Origin: S015-6 sp964384945
GTDB lineage: Bacteria > Desulfobacterota > DSWW01
Length of the DNA: 64,000 nucleotides
Assembly: GCA_964384945.1 (NCBI GenBank)
Contig: CAYLMK010000008.1
Coordinates: 62,001 to 126,000 of the forward strand
Direction of reading: 5' to 3'
Both the position numbers and the translations under genes were made by a program. The notes beneath the pieces were generated by a model. That model had not been told where the DNA came from. It worked only from the letters and a program-made list of their open reading frames with translations, and ran no database searches. The stretch's first letter is position 1. Every line of letters starts with the position of its first letter. Shown here piece after piece: positions 45,701 to 54,611 of this stretch.

Positions 45701-46822
45701 TCAGGGAAGACGGACGAAGTGTCGACCGAGAGTCTGGTGGACCTCGGACCACACCTTGATTTCGCGTTCTTTCAAAGTATTCTTGGTGTTGGGATCCAGT
45801 TTCTCCCGAAGCGGCTTCGGCAACCCGTGGGGCATGTGGACCACGAGTCCTCGGTGCTGATCTCCATCAGCGAGCACTTTGAAAAGAATCTGGTTGGCGA
45901 GGCGGCTCGTCTGTCCCCATGCGCTCAAGAAGTGACTGGTCACAGGGTATGCCAGTATCTGCCTGTCGCAGAGCTTCAGGTGGGTACCTCCCCCTTGAAA
46001 ATGAAACTGTGTGCGGAAAGCGATCTTTGCTTCGGCCAAGTCCCTGAAGACTTCTTCCCACCTGTCTCTCGCCTCGGTGCACCAGAGCAAAAGTCCCTCG
46101 CCGTCCTTTCCGATACTGTGGCACCAGTCGTACATGAAGGTTGTCTGGTAGTCTTCGGAAAACTTTTTGAGCCATTCTCGGGCCTGAAGGGCTTTGGGGT
46201 CGAAAAAACCATCGACGGGTGGCCACTGTGCACTCGCCGATTCCTCAGGCACTAGGTTCAGGGAACCCCATCCGTTCCGTGAGCGGCCGCCGAGGGTTCC
46301 GAACAGGGAGATGAGCTGCATCGCATTTTCTAAAATCCCTTCAGCGCCTGAGGGGAAGGCCACTGTCAGGGTTTGGTTTTCCCCGGCGGCTAGGGCCCGG
46401 GCTCGCTTCAAAACTGCCGCACCTCTTTCAGGGTTGATAGGGCCGTAACCTAGGTAGAGAGATGCGGCCACGGGTTTGGGTCTGCCCTCACGATCTTTCA
46501 ATTCAAGATGCTTGACGTCTGGAAACTGGATCTTATTGAAATCCTGGTCAGTCTGGTTGCCTTGCCTCCAGGATTCTAGCCGCAGGAGGACCTGGCTTTT
46601 CTTGGCTTTCTTTTCCGTATCTGCGGCCCAGCCGAACAAATCTCCCTCGGCTTCCCGAAGAGTTTGAATGGTTGGCCCTTTCACCGTGTGCCACCACACG
46701 ACCCGCCACCATTGGCGAAGCAGGGCCTTGAAAGGGGGAGTCCGCCACTCGCCGCTCTGATCGGCGCCGCCCACAAAACCGGGCGTCACGAACCGGACCG
46801 TGTATCTTCGCTCAATCCACAT
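45701..46822 (-). CDS. cmr1: Type III-B RAMP protein Cmr1
   Basis: A 373-residue RAMP subunit at the end of the complex that contacts the 3' part of the target RNA. It opens RYTVRFVTPGFVGGADQ and continues RTPPFKALLRQWWRVVWW, FGTLGGRSRNGWGSL (Gly-rich loop) and a helical C-terminus. Ten bases separate its stop from the cas10 start. Confidence 0.93.
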   Translation of the reverse strand: MWIERRYTVRFVTPGFVGGADQSGEWRTPPFKALLRQWWRVVWWHTVKGPTIQTLREAEGDLFGWAADTEKKAKKSQVLLRLESWRQGNQTDQDFNKIQFPDVKHLELKDREGRPKPVAASLYLGYGPINPERGAAVLKRARALAAGENQTLTVAFPSGAEGILENAMQLISLFGTLGGRSRNGWGSLNLVPEESASAQWPPVDGFFDPKALQAREWLKKFSEDYQTTFMYDWCHSIGKDGEGLLLWCTEARDRWEEVFRDLAEAKIAFRTQFHFQGGGTHLKLCDRQILAYPVTSHFLSAWGQTSRLANQILFKVLADGDQHRGLVVHMPHGLPKPLREKLDPNTKNTLKEREIKVWSEVHQTLGRHFVRLP

Positions 46823-46898
46823 CCACTGACTCCTTTCACACAGTCAGCAAGGCCCTCGGAACGTTGTTGCACCTGTTCCCAGCGCTTCGGACAGTCCC

Positions 46899-47873
46899 TT
46901 AACCAACCTCCACCCTCCCCAGCCCCATGCAGGCGCCTTTGCCCACGTGGACCAGGGCGGCAGCCTTCCACCACTCGAGGACCCAGGGCGGCGTGGCGTG
47001 CCCGAGTTCCACCTCACCTATGAGACCGCCCATGGGCACCTTGGTCTTCTGGCGGTTCGAGTACCGGTGGTAGTCGTGCCAGCGCATCCTGGCTTCATAT
47101 CCATTCGCCTGCCCAAGGCGCTCGAGCAGAGTCGTCCAGAGTTCCTTGCCGAGGGGCTCTCCGCCCGCGTAGACGCGCGAGATCGCCTCGAGCCGACGGG
47201 CCAGGGACTCGAAGAAAAAGGGCCATTCCATGGCCGCAAGATAGGTGCCCTGCCTCCGAAGCCGCACGGGTGTCAGGATGCGCACCGTGAGGGGCTCTTT
47301 CCCGTTGCCGGAGGCAGCGGACAGCCAGTCGCTCAGGGGAAAGCCCCCCCTCGGCTGTGCCAGCGACCGGGCGGTAAGCGGGATCGGTGCCGGAGGGCCG
47401 GCCGGCAGGATCTCTTCGATGGACAGGACTCGGTACCGAGTACGGTCCGCCCCGAGCCCGCTATTCTGCCCGCGCAACAGAGCTGCCGCCATGGCGGGAA
47501 AATGCCGGGCGCATCTGCCCAGGAGGGTTACATAAAGCTCCTGCTCCGCAGTGCCGGTCAACGGGGGGGGATACAGGATATAGCCTCTGGGTACCTCGGA
47601 GAGACCGGGCAGGGACGACCCGTTTTCGAAAACCTGGAAGTAGGGGCAACGGCCTTGCGCCCGGCACCGGCCGCAATCGGCCCGGCCGTCGGCCGGGCAG
47701 CAGAGCCGGCGCAGTTCCGTGCCTGCAAGGCCCCTCCAGGCGGAACCGAGAAAGGCAGACGGGTTGGCCGGCGATTCCAGGACGACCCGCACACGCAGCT
47801 TGAGAACGTGCAACCCCCCGAAGAGGCTTGACGGCGTGGGCTCGAGCATGGAGGACCGGGTATCGTCTGCCAT
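46899..47873 (-). CDS. cas6: crRNA-processing endoribonuclease Cas6
   Basis: A 324-residue RAMP endonuclease predicted to cleave the array transcript within each repeat and leave the ATTGCGAC handle. It has Cys clusters CCPADGRADCGRCRAQGRC near residue 58 that may bind zinc, and the C-terminal MRWHDYHRYSNRQ, MGGLIGEVELG and the Gly-rich CMGLGRVEV. The ATG at 47873 was preferred over 47918 and 47933 because those fall inside a promoter-like sequence. First gene of the minus-strand effector operon. Confidence 0.9.
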   Translation of the reverse strand: MADDTRSSMLEPTPSSLFGGLHVLKLRVRVVLESPANPSAFLGSAWRGLAGTELRRLCCPADGRADCGRCRAQGRCPYFQVFENGSSLPGLSEVPRGYILYPPPLTGTAEQELYVTLLGRCARHFPAMAAALLRGQNSGLGADRTRYRVLSIEEILPAGPPAPIPLTARSLAQPRGGFPLSDWLSAASGNGKEPLTVRILTPVRLRRQGTYLAAMEWPFFFESLARRLEAISRVYAGGEPLGKELWTTLLERLGQANGYEARMRWHDYHRYSNRQKTKVPMGGLIGEVELGHATPPWVLEWWKAAALVHVGKGACMGLGRVEVG

Positions 47874-47904
47874 CGGACCATGGGTCCTTATTGTGCGTAA
47901 AGGT

Positions 47905-47933
47905 TCTTTATTAAACATCAAAAGCCATGTCAA
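47905..47933 (-). promoter_or_regulatory. Candidate promoter of the cas6-cmr-csx20 operon
   Basis: On the minus strand TTGACA (47928-47933) is followed after 17 bases by TAAAGA (47905-47910), close to sigma-70 -35/-10 boxes. It lies about 30 bases before the chosen cas6 start codon. The -10 box is imperfect. Confidence 0.45.
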
Positions 47934-48616
47934 GTGTTTTCCTCGATGATCCCGTCCCTTTCTCTGTCAGATGGGGGACGGATGGAATGCCGTGGTTCTG
48001 ACACCCGGGTCCTGGGGGATTGAAAATGATTTTGCCCGCAGCCTTTGACAGATCCGGTCAAAGCTCAGGGAAAAAAAAGGCAAGAAGCGACAGGGAAAGC
48101 CCGGGGATCTTGCCGCGGCCTCGGACAACGGCGAGATTCACACCCCCCAATGCCGAGGCGGACATCCGGCAGATTCAGGCGCTTATCGATCAGAGCAGGC
48201 GGTTATCGGGGCCGGGGCGATTGCCGAGGGAGACCTTGTAGCGGTTGAGTATTTTTACTCAGAGTCCTGAGTAAATGTAAGGGCGACTCCATCCGGCCTC
48301 CGAAGGCTCCAGGCATTGCCTTCCCGAGGGGGGTTGTTCGGCATCGGAGGGACCGGGAAATACGCCGCGCGGCACGCTCAACGCGGCGGCGGGCCGCCTG
48401 CGGCAGGTCCGTGATTCTCGCGTTGCCGCCGGCGCGAGGGGTCAAGCGCCGGGGCGACCTCCTTGGCGAGACGTTCCCGCACCTCCGGCGGCTCGCCGCA
48501 GCGGAGGGCCTCAGCGAGCAGCTCGCGGCGCCCCATCCCATCGAGCGCCTTTCCGAGCACATCAAAGACAGCGCCCTTCCGGCCGCAACCGGTCGCGCGA
48601 GGCCCGGCGCCCCCTT
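47934..48616. other. Gene-poor gap with orphan copy of the ATPase operator
   Basis: About 680 bases between the cas operon and the molybdopterin operon. At 48244-48277 the 34-bp sequence found before the DUF4143 ATPase is repeated exactly, and weaker similarity runs about 20 bases further. No ATPase gene follows it here. Short minus-strand frames at 48378-48560 look vaguely protein-like (RRELLAEALRCGEPPEVRER) but have no supported start, so I read this as debris. Confidence 0.5.
48244..48277. repeat. Second copy of the TTTACTCAG palindrome
   Basis: Identical over 34 bases to 38182-38215 and in the same orientation, with the palindrome core at 48254-48275. Together the copies bracket about 10 kb holding csx20, cmr1-6 and cas6. 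It may be the upstream remnant of a lost ATPase paralogue. Confidence 0.7.
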
Positions 48617-50563
48617 TCAGACCGGACTCGCCGCGGATGCCTGCACTCTTCCCGTCTCGTCGGTTTCGTAGCCGCCCAGTTCCTCCGCCTTGGTCTTGAA
48701 CTCGGCGGACCGGACGATTTCGAGCAGGAGCCGGATCTTCTCCTCCTTGAGAAAAGCCGAAGGGATCACGAGGTCGTACCGCTCGCGGGTCACGGGCACG
48801 AAGTCCAGCCCCAGCGCCTTGGCGGAGGCCAGAATCCCGAGCCCGGCGTCCGCGGCTCCGGAGCCGACGGCAACCGCAACGTTCATGTGGGTGTACTCCT
48901 CGTTCCGATAGCCGTGAATCCCGGCCGGATCGATCCCGGCCTTCTCAAGTTCGTAATCGAGAAGGATCCGCGTTCCGGAGCCGGCCTGCCGGTTGACAAA
49001 GGTCACGCCGGGCCTGGCGAGGTCCCGGACGCCCCGGATGGCCTTGGGGTTTCCGGGCCGGACCATGAATCCCTGCCAGCGGTGGACGAGGGTGACGAGC
49101 GCCACCGGAAGACCTTCCAGATACCGCCTCACATACGACAGGTTGTACTCGCCCGTGGCCGTATCCAGGAGGTGCGACCCTGCGAGATGGGAGATCCCCC
49201 TTTTCAGGGCAAGCAAGCCGCCGAGGCTTCCCACATTGCTCGACGAAAGATGGACTCGTCCGCCCGTTCTCTCCTTGAGCAGACTCGCGAGAAGATCCAG
49301 GGTCATGTCATGGGAGCCTATGGCAAGGATGTTGTTCTCCACCGTTTCGAGAGGCTTGAGAAGCTCGACGTCCGCCTCTTCACCTTCCGCCAACCCGCTC
49401 GCCTCCTGGGGCACGCGCAGGATGCCGTCGGCCCGGACGACGGAAGAGATAACGCCCGCTCCTCCGGCCAGGGGCAGGGCCACCACCCGCTGCCCCACCC
49501 GTCCGAGGATTACACGCACCTGCTCCTCCAGGCCGAGCTTCGACGGGAGCTTTCGCCCCACCCTGGCCGCCACCTTTTGCGGCGACGGCGCCTCCAGGCC
49601 CTGCAGACGAAAGAGCAGCGGCCGAACGAACTCCCTGGCTGCCACAAGGGCCGAAACCGGATACCCCGGGATCCCGATCACGGGACGGCCCCTGACCTCG
49701 GCAATTACAGTGGGTTTGCCCGGCATCACGGTCACGCCGTGAACCAGAACGTCGCCCTTTTCGCCGAGAAGCCGGGGCGTGAAGTCCGCAGAGCCGGTCG
49801 AGGAGCCTGCAAGGATCAAGACGAGATCGTAGCCATTTCCAAGGGCCCGATCCAAGGCTTCCCCGAGCGCCCCGAGATCGTCGGGGATCGGTCTCGAGAG
49901 CTCCGCTTCCGCCCCGCACTCGGCTGCGATGGAGGCGATCATCTGGCCGTTGAACTCGATCAGGACGCCGGGCGGAAGCGGATCCGCCGCCTCCTCGGGC
50001 AGCACGATTTCGTCGCCGGTGGGAAGAATGAGAACTCTGGGCCTCCGGTAGACCTCGACCGAGAGCACGCCGGCGGCCAGGAGCGCTCCCTGGTCGTACG
50101 GACGCACCCTGCGCCTGGCCGGCAGCAGGATATCGCCGGCCACGATGTCCTCGCCCACCTTGCGGACGTTCTGCCAGGGATGGACCGCCTCCCGGATCTC
50201 CCACCCTGCCTCGGCCTCCTCCGCCTTCTCGATCATCACCACGGCATCCGTTCCTTCGGGGAGCGGGTCGCCCGTGTCCACATAGGAAGCATGAGGCCCC
50301 CTCGGGAGCACCACAGGCCTCTCCAGCAAAGCGCCGAATGTGGACGAAGCCCGGACCGCGATCCCGTCCATGGCCGCGGCGTGAAAGGCCGGAACCGATC
50401 TCGCGGCTTTCACCGGTCCCGACAGCACCCTGTCCAAAGCCTGTCGGACCGGCACAATTTCAACACCGCCCCTCAAGGAGCCGAACCGCTCCCGCAAGAT
50501 CTCCCGGACCTCCGCGAGGGTCTTCAGGTTCCGATAGATCTCCCGCTTCTTTCGCATCTCCAT
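48617..50563 (-). CDS. MoeA-like molybdopterin protein with C-terminal binding-protein domain
   Basis: A 648-residue two-part protein. Residues 1-410 are MoeA-like: AAMDGIAVRAS, DAVVMIEKAEEAE, LILPTGDEIV, ILAGSSTGSADFT and GIPGYPVSALV. This domain inserts molybdate or tungstate into adenylylated molybdopterin. Residues 430-648 form a periplasmic-binding-protein-like domain (NILAIGSHDMTLDLLASLL, SSNVGSLGG, NRQAGSGTR), a fusion seen in anaerobes and proposed to bind metal oxyanion or act as a regulator. Last gene of the molybdopterin operon. ATG at 50563 with AGGGAG. Confidence 0.88.
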   Translation of the reverse strand: MEMRKKREIYRNLKTLAEVREILRERFGSLRGGVEIVPVRQALDRVLSGPVKAARSVPAFHAAAMDGIAVRASSTFGALLERPVVLPRGPHASYVDTGDPLPEGTDAVVMIEKAEEAEAGWEIREAVHPWQNVRKVGEDIVAGDILLPARRRVRPYDQGALLAAGVLSVEVYRRPRVLILPTGDEIVLPEEAADPLPPGVLIEFNGQMIASIAAECGAEAELSRPIPDDLGALGEALDRALGNGYDLVLILAGSSTGSADFTPRLLGEKGDVLVHGVTVMPGKPTVIAEVRGRPVIGIPGYPVSALVAAREFVRPLLFRLQGLEAPSPQKVAARVGRKLPSKLGLEEQVRVILGRVGQRVVALPLAGGAGVISSVVRADGILRVPQEASGLAEGEEADVELLKPLETVENNILAIGSHDMTLDLLASLLKERTGGRVHLSSSNVGSLGGLLALKRGISHLAGSHLLDTATGEYNLSYVRRYLEGLPVALVTLVHRWQGFMVRPGNPKAIRGVRDLARPGVTFVNRQAGSGTRILLDYELEKAGIDPAGIHGYRNEEYTHMNVAVAVGSGAADAGLGILASAKALGLDFVPVTRERYDLVIPSAFLKEEKIRLLLEIVRSAEFKTKAEELGGYETDETGRVQASAASPV

Positions 50564-50604
50564 AGGCGCTCCCTGTCCTCGCTCTGCGGGCTTTTCGCTT
50601 CCTC

Positions 50605-51837
50605 TCAAAACAGCACCACTTCGACCTTCTCGCCTCCCGCAAGCCCTTCGGCGTGAAGGGGCACCCGCACGAGACCGTCCGAGCGGGTCATGGTGGAGAG
50701 CATGCTGGACCTGCCGAAGACCGGCTCGGCATGGAGTATGCCTTCCCGCTCCACCAGCCTGACCCGCACGTACTCCTCTCTTCCCTGGACCGAAGGAATG
50801 GAGGTGGAAAGGACCGCGTCCACCTTTCGGCCCGCAAGCCCCTGGACAAGGGCCTCTCCCTGGAGATACCGAAGGAAAGGAACCAGAAACACCTGGGCCA
50901 CCACCATGGCCGAAACCGGGTGTCCGGGCAGGCCGAAAAACGCCTTGCCCCGGATCTCGGCGAGCAGCGTGGGCTGGCCCGGCCTCACCGCCACGCCGTG
51001 TGCGAGGGTGCGGCACTCGGAAAGGCCCGAAACCACCTGTGCAACCAGGTCCCGTTCGCCGACCGAGCTTCCGCCGGAAATTACGACGAGATCCGCCTCA
51101 TCCAGGCCCCGCTCGATGGCGTCTCGAAGCGCTCCGGCCTCGTCCGGCACGATCCCCAGGGGGACCGCAACCGCGCCTGCGGTCCGGACAAGAGCCCCCA
51201 CGGTGTAACGGTTCGTGTCCCGGATCTCGCCCGGGGCGGGGTTCCGGTCGGCGGGCACGATCTCGTTTCCGCTCGAGGCCAGAGCCACCCGTGGCTGACG
51301 GTAGACCCGAAGATCGCAAAGTCCCACTCCGGCCAGCACGCCCGTATCCTGGGCGCCGATCCTTCTCCCTCGGGGCAGCAAGAGGTCTCCGCGGGAAACG
51401 TCGGCCCCGGCGGCCAGAACGTTCTCCCCGGCCGTCACGGGCCGGCAGACCTCGATCTCCGAGGGACCGGCCTGGTTGGTGTGCTCCACCATGACGACCG
51501 CGTCGGCGCCCGCCGGCAGAAAGCCGCCGGTCGGAATCGCGGCAGCCCGGCCGGTCTGGATCCCGAAGGACGGCACTTTTCCCATCTCCACCCGGCCGGC
51601 AACTTCAAGATAGGCCGGAAGAGAGTCCGTGGCGCCGAAAGTGTCCTCCGCCCGCACCGCATAGCCGTCCATGGTGGCTCTGGGGCCCGGCGGCAGGTCC
51701 TCGGGCGAGCGGATATCCTCGTAAAGCGCCCGGCCCGGCGCGTCCTCGAGCCGGACCTGTTCCGGGCCCACTCGCGAGAAGGAGCCGAGCATGTCGTACA
51801 CTTGCGCGGGCGTGACCACCCGCAGGAATTCCTTCAC
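50605..51837 (-). CDS. moeA: Molybdopterin molybdenumtransferase MoeA
   Basis: A 410-residue MoeA that completes the molybdenum or tungsten cofactor. Typical segments are RATMDGYAVRAED, GADAVVMVEHTN, SSGNEIV, VISGGSSVGERD and FGLPGHPVSAMV. GTG start at 51837 with GAGG eight bases upstream. It is upstream of the MoeA-PBP gene; having two MoeA paralogues in one operon is common where molybdenum and tungsten enzymes coexist. Confidence 0.92.
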   Translation of the reverse strand: MKEFLRVVTPAQVYDMLGSFSRVGPEQVRLEDAPGRALYEDIRSPEDLPPGPRATMDGYAVRAEDTFGATDSLPAYLEVAGRVEMGKVPSFGIQTGRAAAIPTGGFLPAGADAVVMVEHTNQAGPSEIEVCRPVTAGENVLAAGADVSRGDLLLPRGRRIGAQDTGVLAGVGLCDLRVYRQPRVALASSGNEIVPADRNPAPGEIRDTNRYTVGALVRTAGAVAVPLGIVPDEAGALRDAIERGLDEADLVVISGGSSVGERDLVAQVVSGLSECRTLAHGVAVRPGQPTLLAEIRGKAFFGLPGHPVSAMVVAQVFLVPFLRYLQGEALVQGLAGRKVDAVLSTSIPSVQGREEYVRVRLVEREGILHAEPVFGRSSMLSTMTRSDGLVRVPLHAEGLAGGEKVEVVLF

Positions 51838-51858
51838 TTCCTAGTCCTCGCGCTGGAA

Positions 51859-52377
51859 TCAAGATTCGGTCCGGGGTCCCCCATCATGATCGCGGCCGCA
51901 CTCGGAGGTTTCGCCCTTGAGGATTTCGATTCCGTGCCAAAGTGCAGGGAACAGAACCTCGAGGGATTCCTCGACAGCCCGCACGCTGCCAGGGAGGTTC
52001 ACGATAACAGTCCGGCCGCGGATCCCGGCCGCCCCTCGGGACAGGATCGCCCGGGGCGTTTTTTTCCGGCCCTCTGCCCGGATGGCTTCGCTGATGCCCG
52101 GAGTCTGCTTCTCCAGAATGGGCAAGGTCGCCTCCGGCGTGACGTCCCGGGCCGAAAACCCTGTGCCGCCGGTGGTGAGCACCAGGTCCAGTCGGTCCCG
52201 GTCGGCCCAGGCGATCAGCCGCTCCCGGATGGCCGGAATCTCGTCCGGCACGACCTCGGCATGCTCGACTCGGACCCCCTGCTCCTCGAGAATCCTTCGG
52301 ATCGCTTCTCCGCTCTTATCTTCCCGCTCACCGCGCGATCCCTTGTCGCTGACCGTAAGGATTCCTGCCCGTACCAT
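51859..52377 (-). CDS. Molybdopterin adenylyltransferase (MogA/MoaB-like)
   Basis: A 172-residue protein of the MogA/MoaB group that adenylylates molybdopterin to prepare metal insertion. It opens MVRAGILTVSDKGSRGE and carries LVLTTGGTGFSARDVTPEAT and NLPGSVRAVEESLEVLFPAL, all diagnostic. The start at 52377 gives the normal N-terminus. It lies 21 bases before moeA. Confidence 0.92.
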   Translation of the reverse strand: MVRAGILTVSDKGSRGEREDKSGEAIRRILEEQGVRVEHAEVVPDEIPAIRERLIAWADRDRLDLVLTTGGTGFSARDVTPEATLPILEKQTPGISEAIRAEGRKKTPRAILSRGAAGIRGRTVIVNLPGSVRAVEESLEVLFPALWHGIEILKGETSECGRDHDGGPRTES

Positions 52378-52384
52378 GGCTTGC

Positions 52385-53395
52385 CTAACCCCCGATCTGG
52401 CACATGGGCCTGCCGCCGTTCTCAAACGGGGCCGCCCGGTTCCGGGGCTTCTTCGCGATCGCTTCCGCGATCCGGGCCGTGAGCGCCTCGTCCGAAGCCC
52501 CGCTCCGGAGAGGCCCCTTCAGGTCGAAAGAGTCCTCCATAAAAAGGCAAGTCCGAAGCCTGCCCTCGGAGGTTAGCCTCACCCTTGTGCAGGAGGCGCA
52601 GAACGGCGCCGTCACGGCGCTGATCACTCCTACCCGGCCGTTTCCCCCGGGCACGCGGTACAGCCTGGCCGGCCCCGGAATCTTCACGCCCGGGGCCGCC
52701 GTTTCCAGGCCTCCAAAGGCTTGCCGGATTCTGTCCAGGACTTCCTCGGCCGGAACCCCTTGTCCCCTCCTGTCCCCGCAGCCCTGACCGGCTCCGGCGG
52801 CGCCTCCTGTGGGCATCCTCTCGATGAACCGAATCTCAAGCGGCAGGCGCAAAGTCAGGCCCGCGAAATCCTCCACCTCTCCGTCGTTGACCCCCCGGAT
52901 CAGCACCACATTGACCTTGACCGGTTTCAGGCCGAGTTCCAGAGACGCCTCGATGCCTTCCAGCACCCTTGCAAGGCAGTCCGATCCCGTGATCCGCTCG
53001 TACCGGTCCGGCCGCAAAGAGTCCAGGCTCACGGTCACCCGATGGAGCCCCGCGGCCTTGAGCCTTTGGGCGAAATCCTTGAGAAGCATTCCGTTCGTGG
53101 TCATGCAGAGATCGTCCACGCCCGGGATCCGGGCCAGGGCCCCGACAAGGTCCACCACGTCCCTGCGCACCAGGGGCTCTCCGCCGGTGATTCTCAGCTT
53201 TCGTATGCCCAGGCGCACCGCGCACGCCACGATTCGCAGGATCTCTTCGTAACGCAGGACCTCGCCGCAAGGAATGAGACGCACCCCTTCGCGGGGCATG
53301 CAGTACACACAGCGCAGGTTGCAGCGGTCCGTGACCGAGATCCTCAGCGTGTCCACACCTCTGTCTGCGGCGGAGCTAGCCCTGGATACGCTCAA
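52385..53395 (-). CDS. moaA: GTP 3',8-cyclase MoaA
   Basis: A 336-residue radical SAM enzyme that converts GTP in the first step of molybdopterin synthesis. The SAM cluster is CNLRCVYC after RISVTDR. The C-terminal cluster has APFCASCTRVRLTSEGRLRT ending in Cys, and the chain ends in the functional Gly-Gly. A short insert GAAGAGQGCGDRRGQG near residue 200 is unusual. The TTG at 53395 lies inside the end of the MOSC gene. Confidence 0.93.
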   Translation of the reverse strand: MSVSRASSAADRGVDTLRISVTDRCNLRCVYCMPREGVRLIPCGEVLRYEEILRIVACAVRLGIRKLRITGGEPLVRRDVVDLVGALARIPGVDDLCMTTNGMLLKDFAQRLKAAGLHRVTVSLDSLRPDRYERITGSDCLARVLEGIEASLELGLKPVKVNVVLIRGVNDGEVEDFAGLTLRLPLEIRFIERMPTGGAAGAGQGCGDRRGQGVPAEEVLDRIRQAFGGLETAAPGVKIPGPARLYRVPGGNGRVGVISAVTAPFCASCTRVRLTSEGRLRTCLFMEDSFDLKGPLRSGASDEALTARIAEAIAKKPRNRAAPFENGGRPMCQIGG

Positions 53396-53843
53396 CGGTG
53401 TCCCCTTTCCGCACCTTTCCGCCCTTGAGAACCTCGCAGAAGATCCCCTGCCGGGGCATGATGCAGTCGCCCACCTGGCGAAGAATCGCGCAGCCGTGAT
53501 GGCACGTCTTGCCGATCTGGCTCACCCGCAGGAGCACCCCTGCGCCGACCTCGAGCAGCGAACCCGGCGCGAGACTCGAAAGATCGATTCCCTCGGTGGT
53601 GAGATTCTCCGCGAACACGCCAGGCTCGAGATTGACCGAAGCCTGCCTCGCCTTTTCTCCGAGCGTCTGCCTCGCCAGCTCGATGCTTTCCATGGAGAGC
53701 AGGCTCACCTGCCGGATCCCCGGTTCCGCGTGTGCGTCCCCCTCCACGCCGCGGTTTTCCATGAGGACCGCCTCCTCGACCGGCTGTTTCGTGGTCCCCT
53801 TTTCCCTGCTTACATTGATCGAGACAATCCTTCCCTTCGCCAT
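53376..53843 (-). CDS. MOSC-domain protein
   Basis: A 155-residue stand-alone MOSC domain, beta-rich, with KQPVEEAVLMENRGVEGDAH, FAENLTTEGID and the conserved Cys in GKTCHHGCAI. MOSC domains bind the cofactor or carry sulfur in molybdenum metabolism, and in this operon a sulfur-transfer or cofactor-carrier role is likely. Overlaps moaA by 20 bases and is one base from moaC. Confidence 0.9.
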   Translation of the reverse strand: MAKGRIVSINVSREKGTTKQPVEEAVLMENRGVEGDAHAEPGIRQVSLLSMESIELARQTLGEKARQASVNLEPGVFAENLTTEGIDLSSLAPGSLLEVGAGVLLRVSQIGKTCHHGCAILRQVGDCIMPRQGIFCEVLKGGKVRKGDTVERIQG

Positions 53844-53844
53844 G

Positions 53845-54324
53845 CTAGACCCCCTTGGGGCGGCGCCATGAGCCGCTCCGCCCTCCGCTCTTGAAGTCGA
53901 GCCGCAGCCCCTCGATGGACATCCCCTTTTCCGCGGACTTCGCCATGTCGTAAATCGTCAGGGCCGCGACGGCCGCCGCGGTCATGGCTTCCATCTCGAC
54001 GCCGGTGCGGGCCCGGACCTTGACCTCGGTGAACACCCGAATCCCCTCCTCGGCCGGCTCGAAATCGACCTCCACGGAGTCCACGGGCAGCGGATGCGTC
54101 ATGGGAATGAGTTCGTGGACGCGTTTGGCCGCGAGAATCCCGGCCACTCGGGCCGTGCCGAAGACTTCTCCCTTGGGTAGATTCCCCCGGAGAACCGCCT
54201 CCCGGGTCGCCGGCGCCATCCGGACCAGAGCCGAGGCCCTCGCGGTCCTGCGCGAGACAGGCTTTCGGCCGACGTCCACCATCCTGGCCGACCCTTTCGC
54301 ATCCAGGTGGGTAATGACTTTCAT
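53845..54324 (-). CDS. moaC: Cyclic pyranopterin monophosphate synthase MoaC
   Basis: A 159-residue MoaC. It follows MoaA in making the pyranopterin. It opens MKVITHLDAKGSARMVDVG and has KRVHELIPMTHPLPVDSV and GVEMEAMTAAAVAALTIYDM, diagnostic of MoaC. The ATG at 54324 gives the family start; the frame is open further upstream to 54420, but that part is a leader with a terminator hairpin. First gene of the operon. Confidence 0.94.
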   Translation of the reverse strand: MKVITHLDAKGSARMVDVGRKPVSRRTARASALVRMAPATREAVLRGNLPKGEVFGTARVAGILAAKRVHELIPMTHPLPVDSVEVDFEPAEEGIRVFTEVKVRARTGVEMEAMTAAAVAALTIYDMAKSAEKGMSIEGLRLDFKSGGRSGSWRRPKGV

Positions 54325-54352
54325 ACCGGGTGCCCCCTCGGCGATTTCGGAG

Positions 54353-54388
54353 AAAAAAAGGCCGACCCCGTGTTTCCAGAGGTCGGCC
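54353..54388 (-). terminator. Terminator-like hairpin in the moaC leader
   Basis: On the minus strand GGCCGACC and GGTCGGCC form a perfect 8-bp stem with a 13-base loop, followed by seven T. It stands 29 bases upstream of the moaC start, so it would end transcription before the operon. That is the layout of an attenuator or riboswitch expression platform. Upstream of it (about 54390-54540) lies structured-looking GC-rich leader with GGAAAGGAGG, which I could not assign to a known riboswitch class. Confidence 0.6.
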
Positions 54389-54611
54389 CGAGCTTCCGCC
54401 GAGACCTCCTTTCCAAGCACGGGAGGCCCTGCCGTTTCCAGCAGAACCCATTGGCCTTCCGCCCTTCCCCAAGCGGGTCACGGGCGGCAAGGCTCGGAGA
54501 TCCAGCGCCGAAATGCAGCGCTTCCCAGGCAGCTTACCGGTCCTTGCCCTCCATGTCAATTGCCCGCGTCATTCCTCGCGGATCTGCCTGAAATCCTCCG
54601 GGATGCCGTAG

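Noticed and set aside
48378..48560. Short minus-strand coding frame with RRELLAEALRC
   Set aside because: No start signal, no family, and it sits in a decayed gap.
54390..54540. Assigning the moaC leader to the molybdenum-cofactor riboswitch class
   Set aside because: The location and terminator fit, but I could not match a conserved core with confidence.
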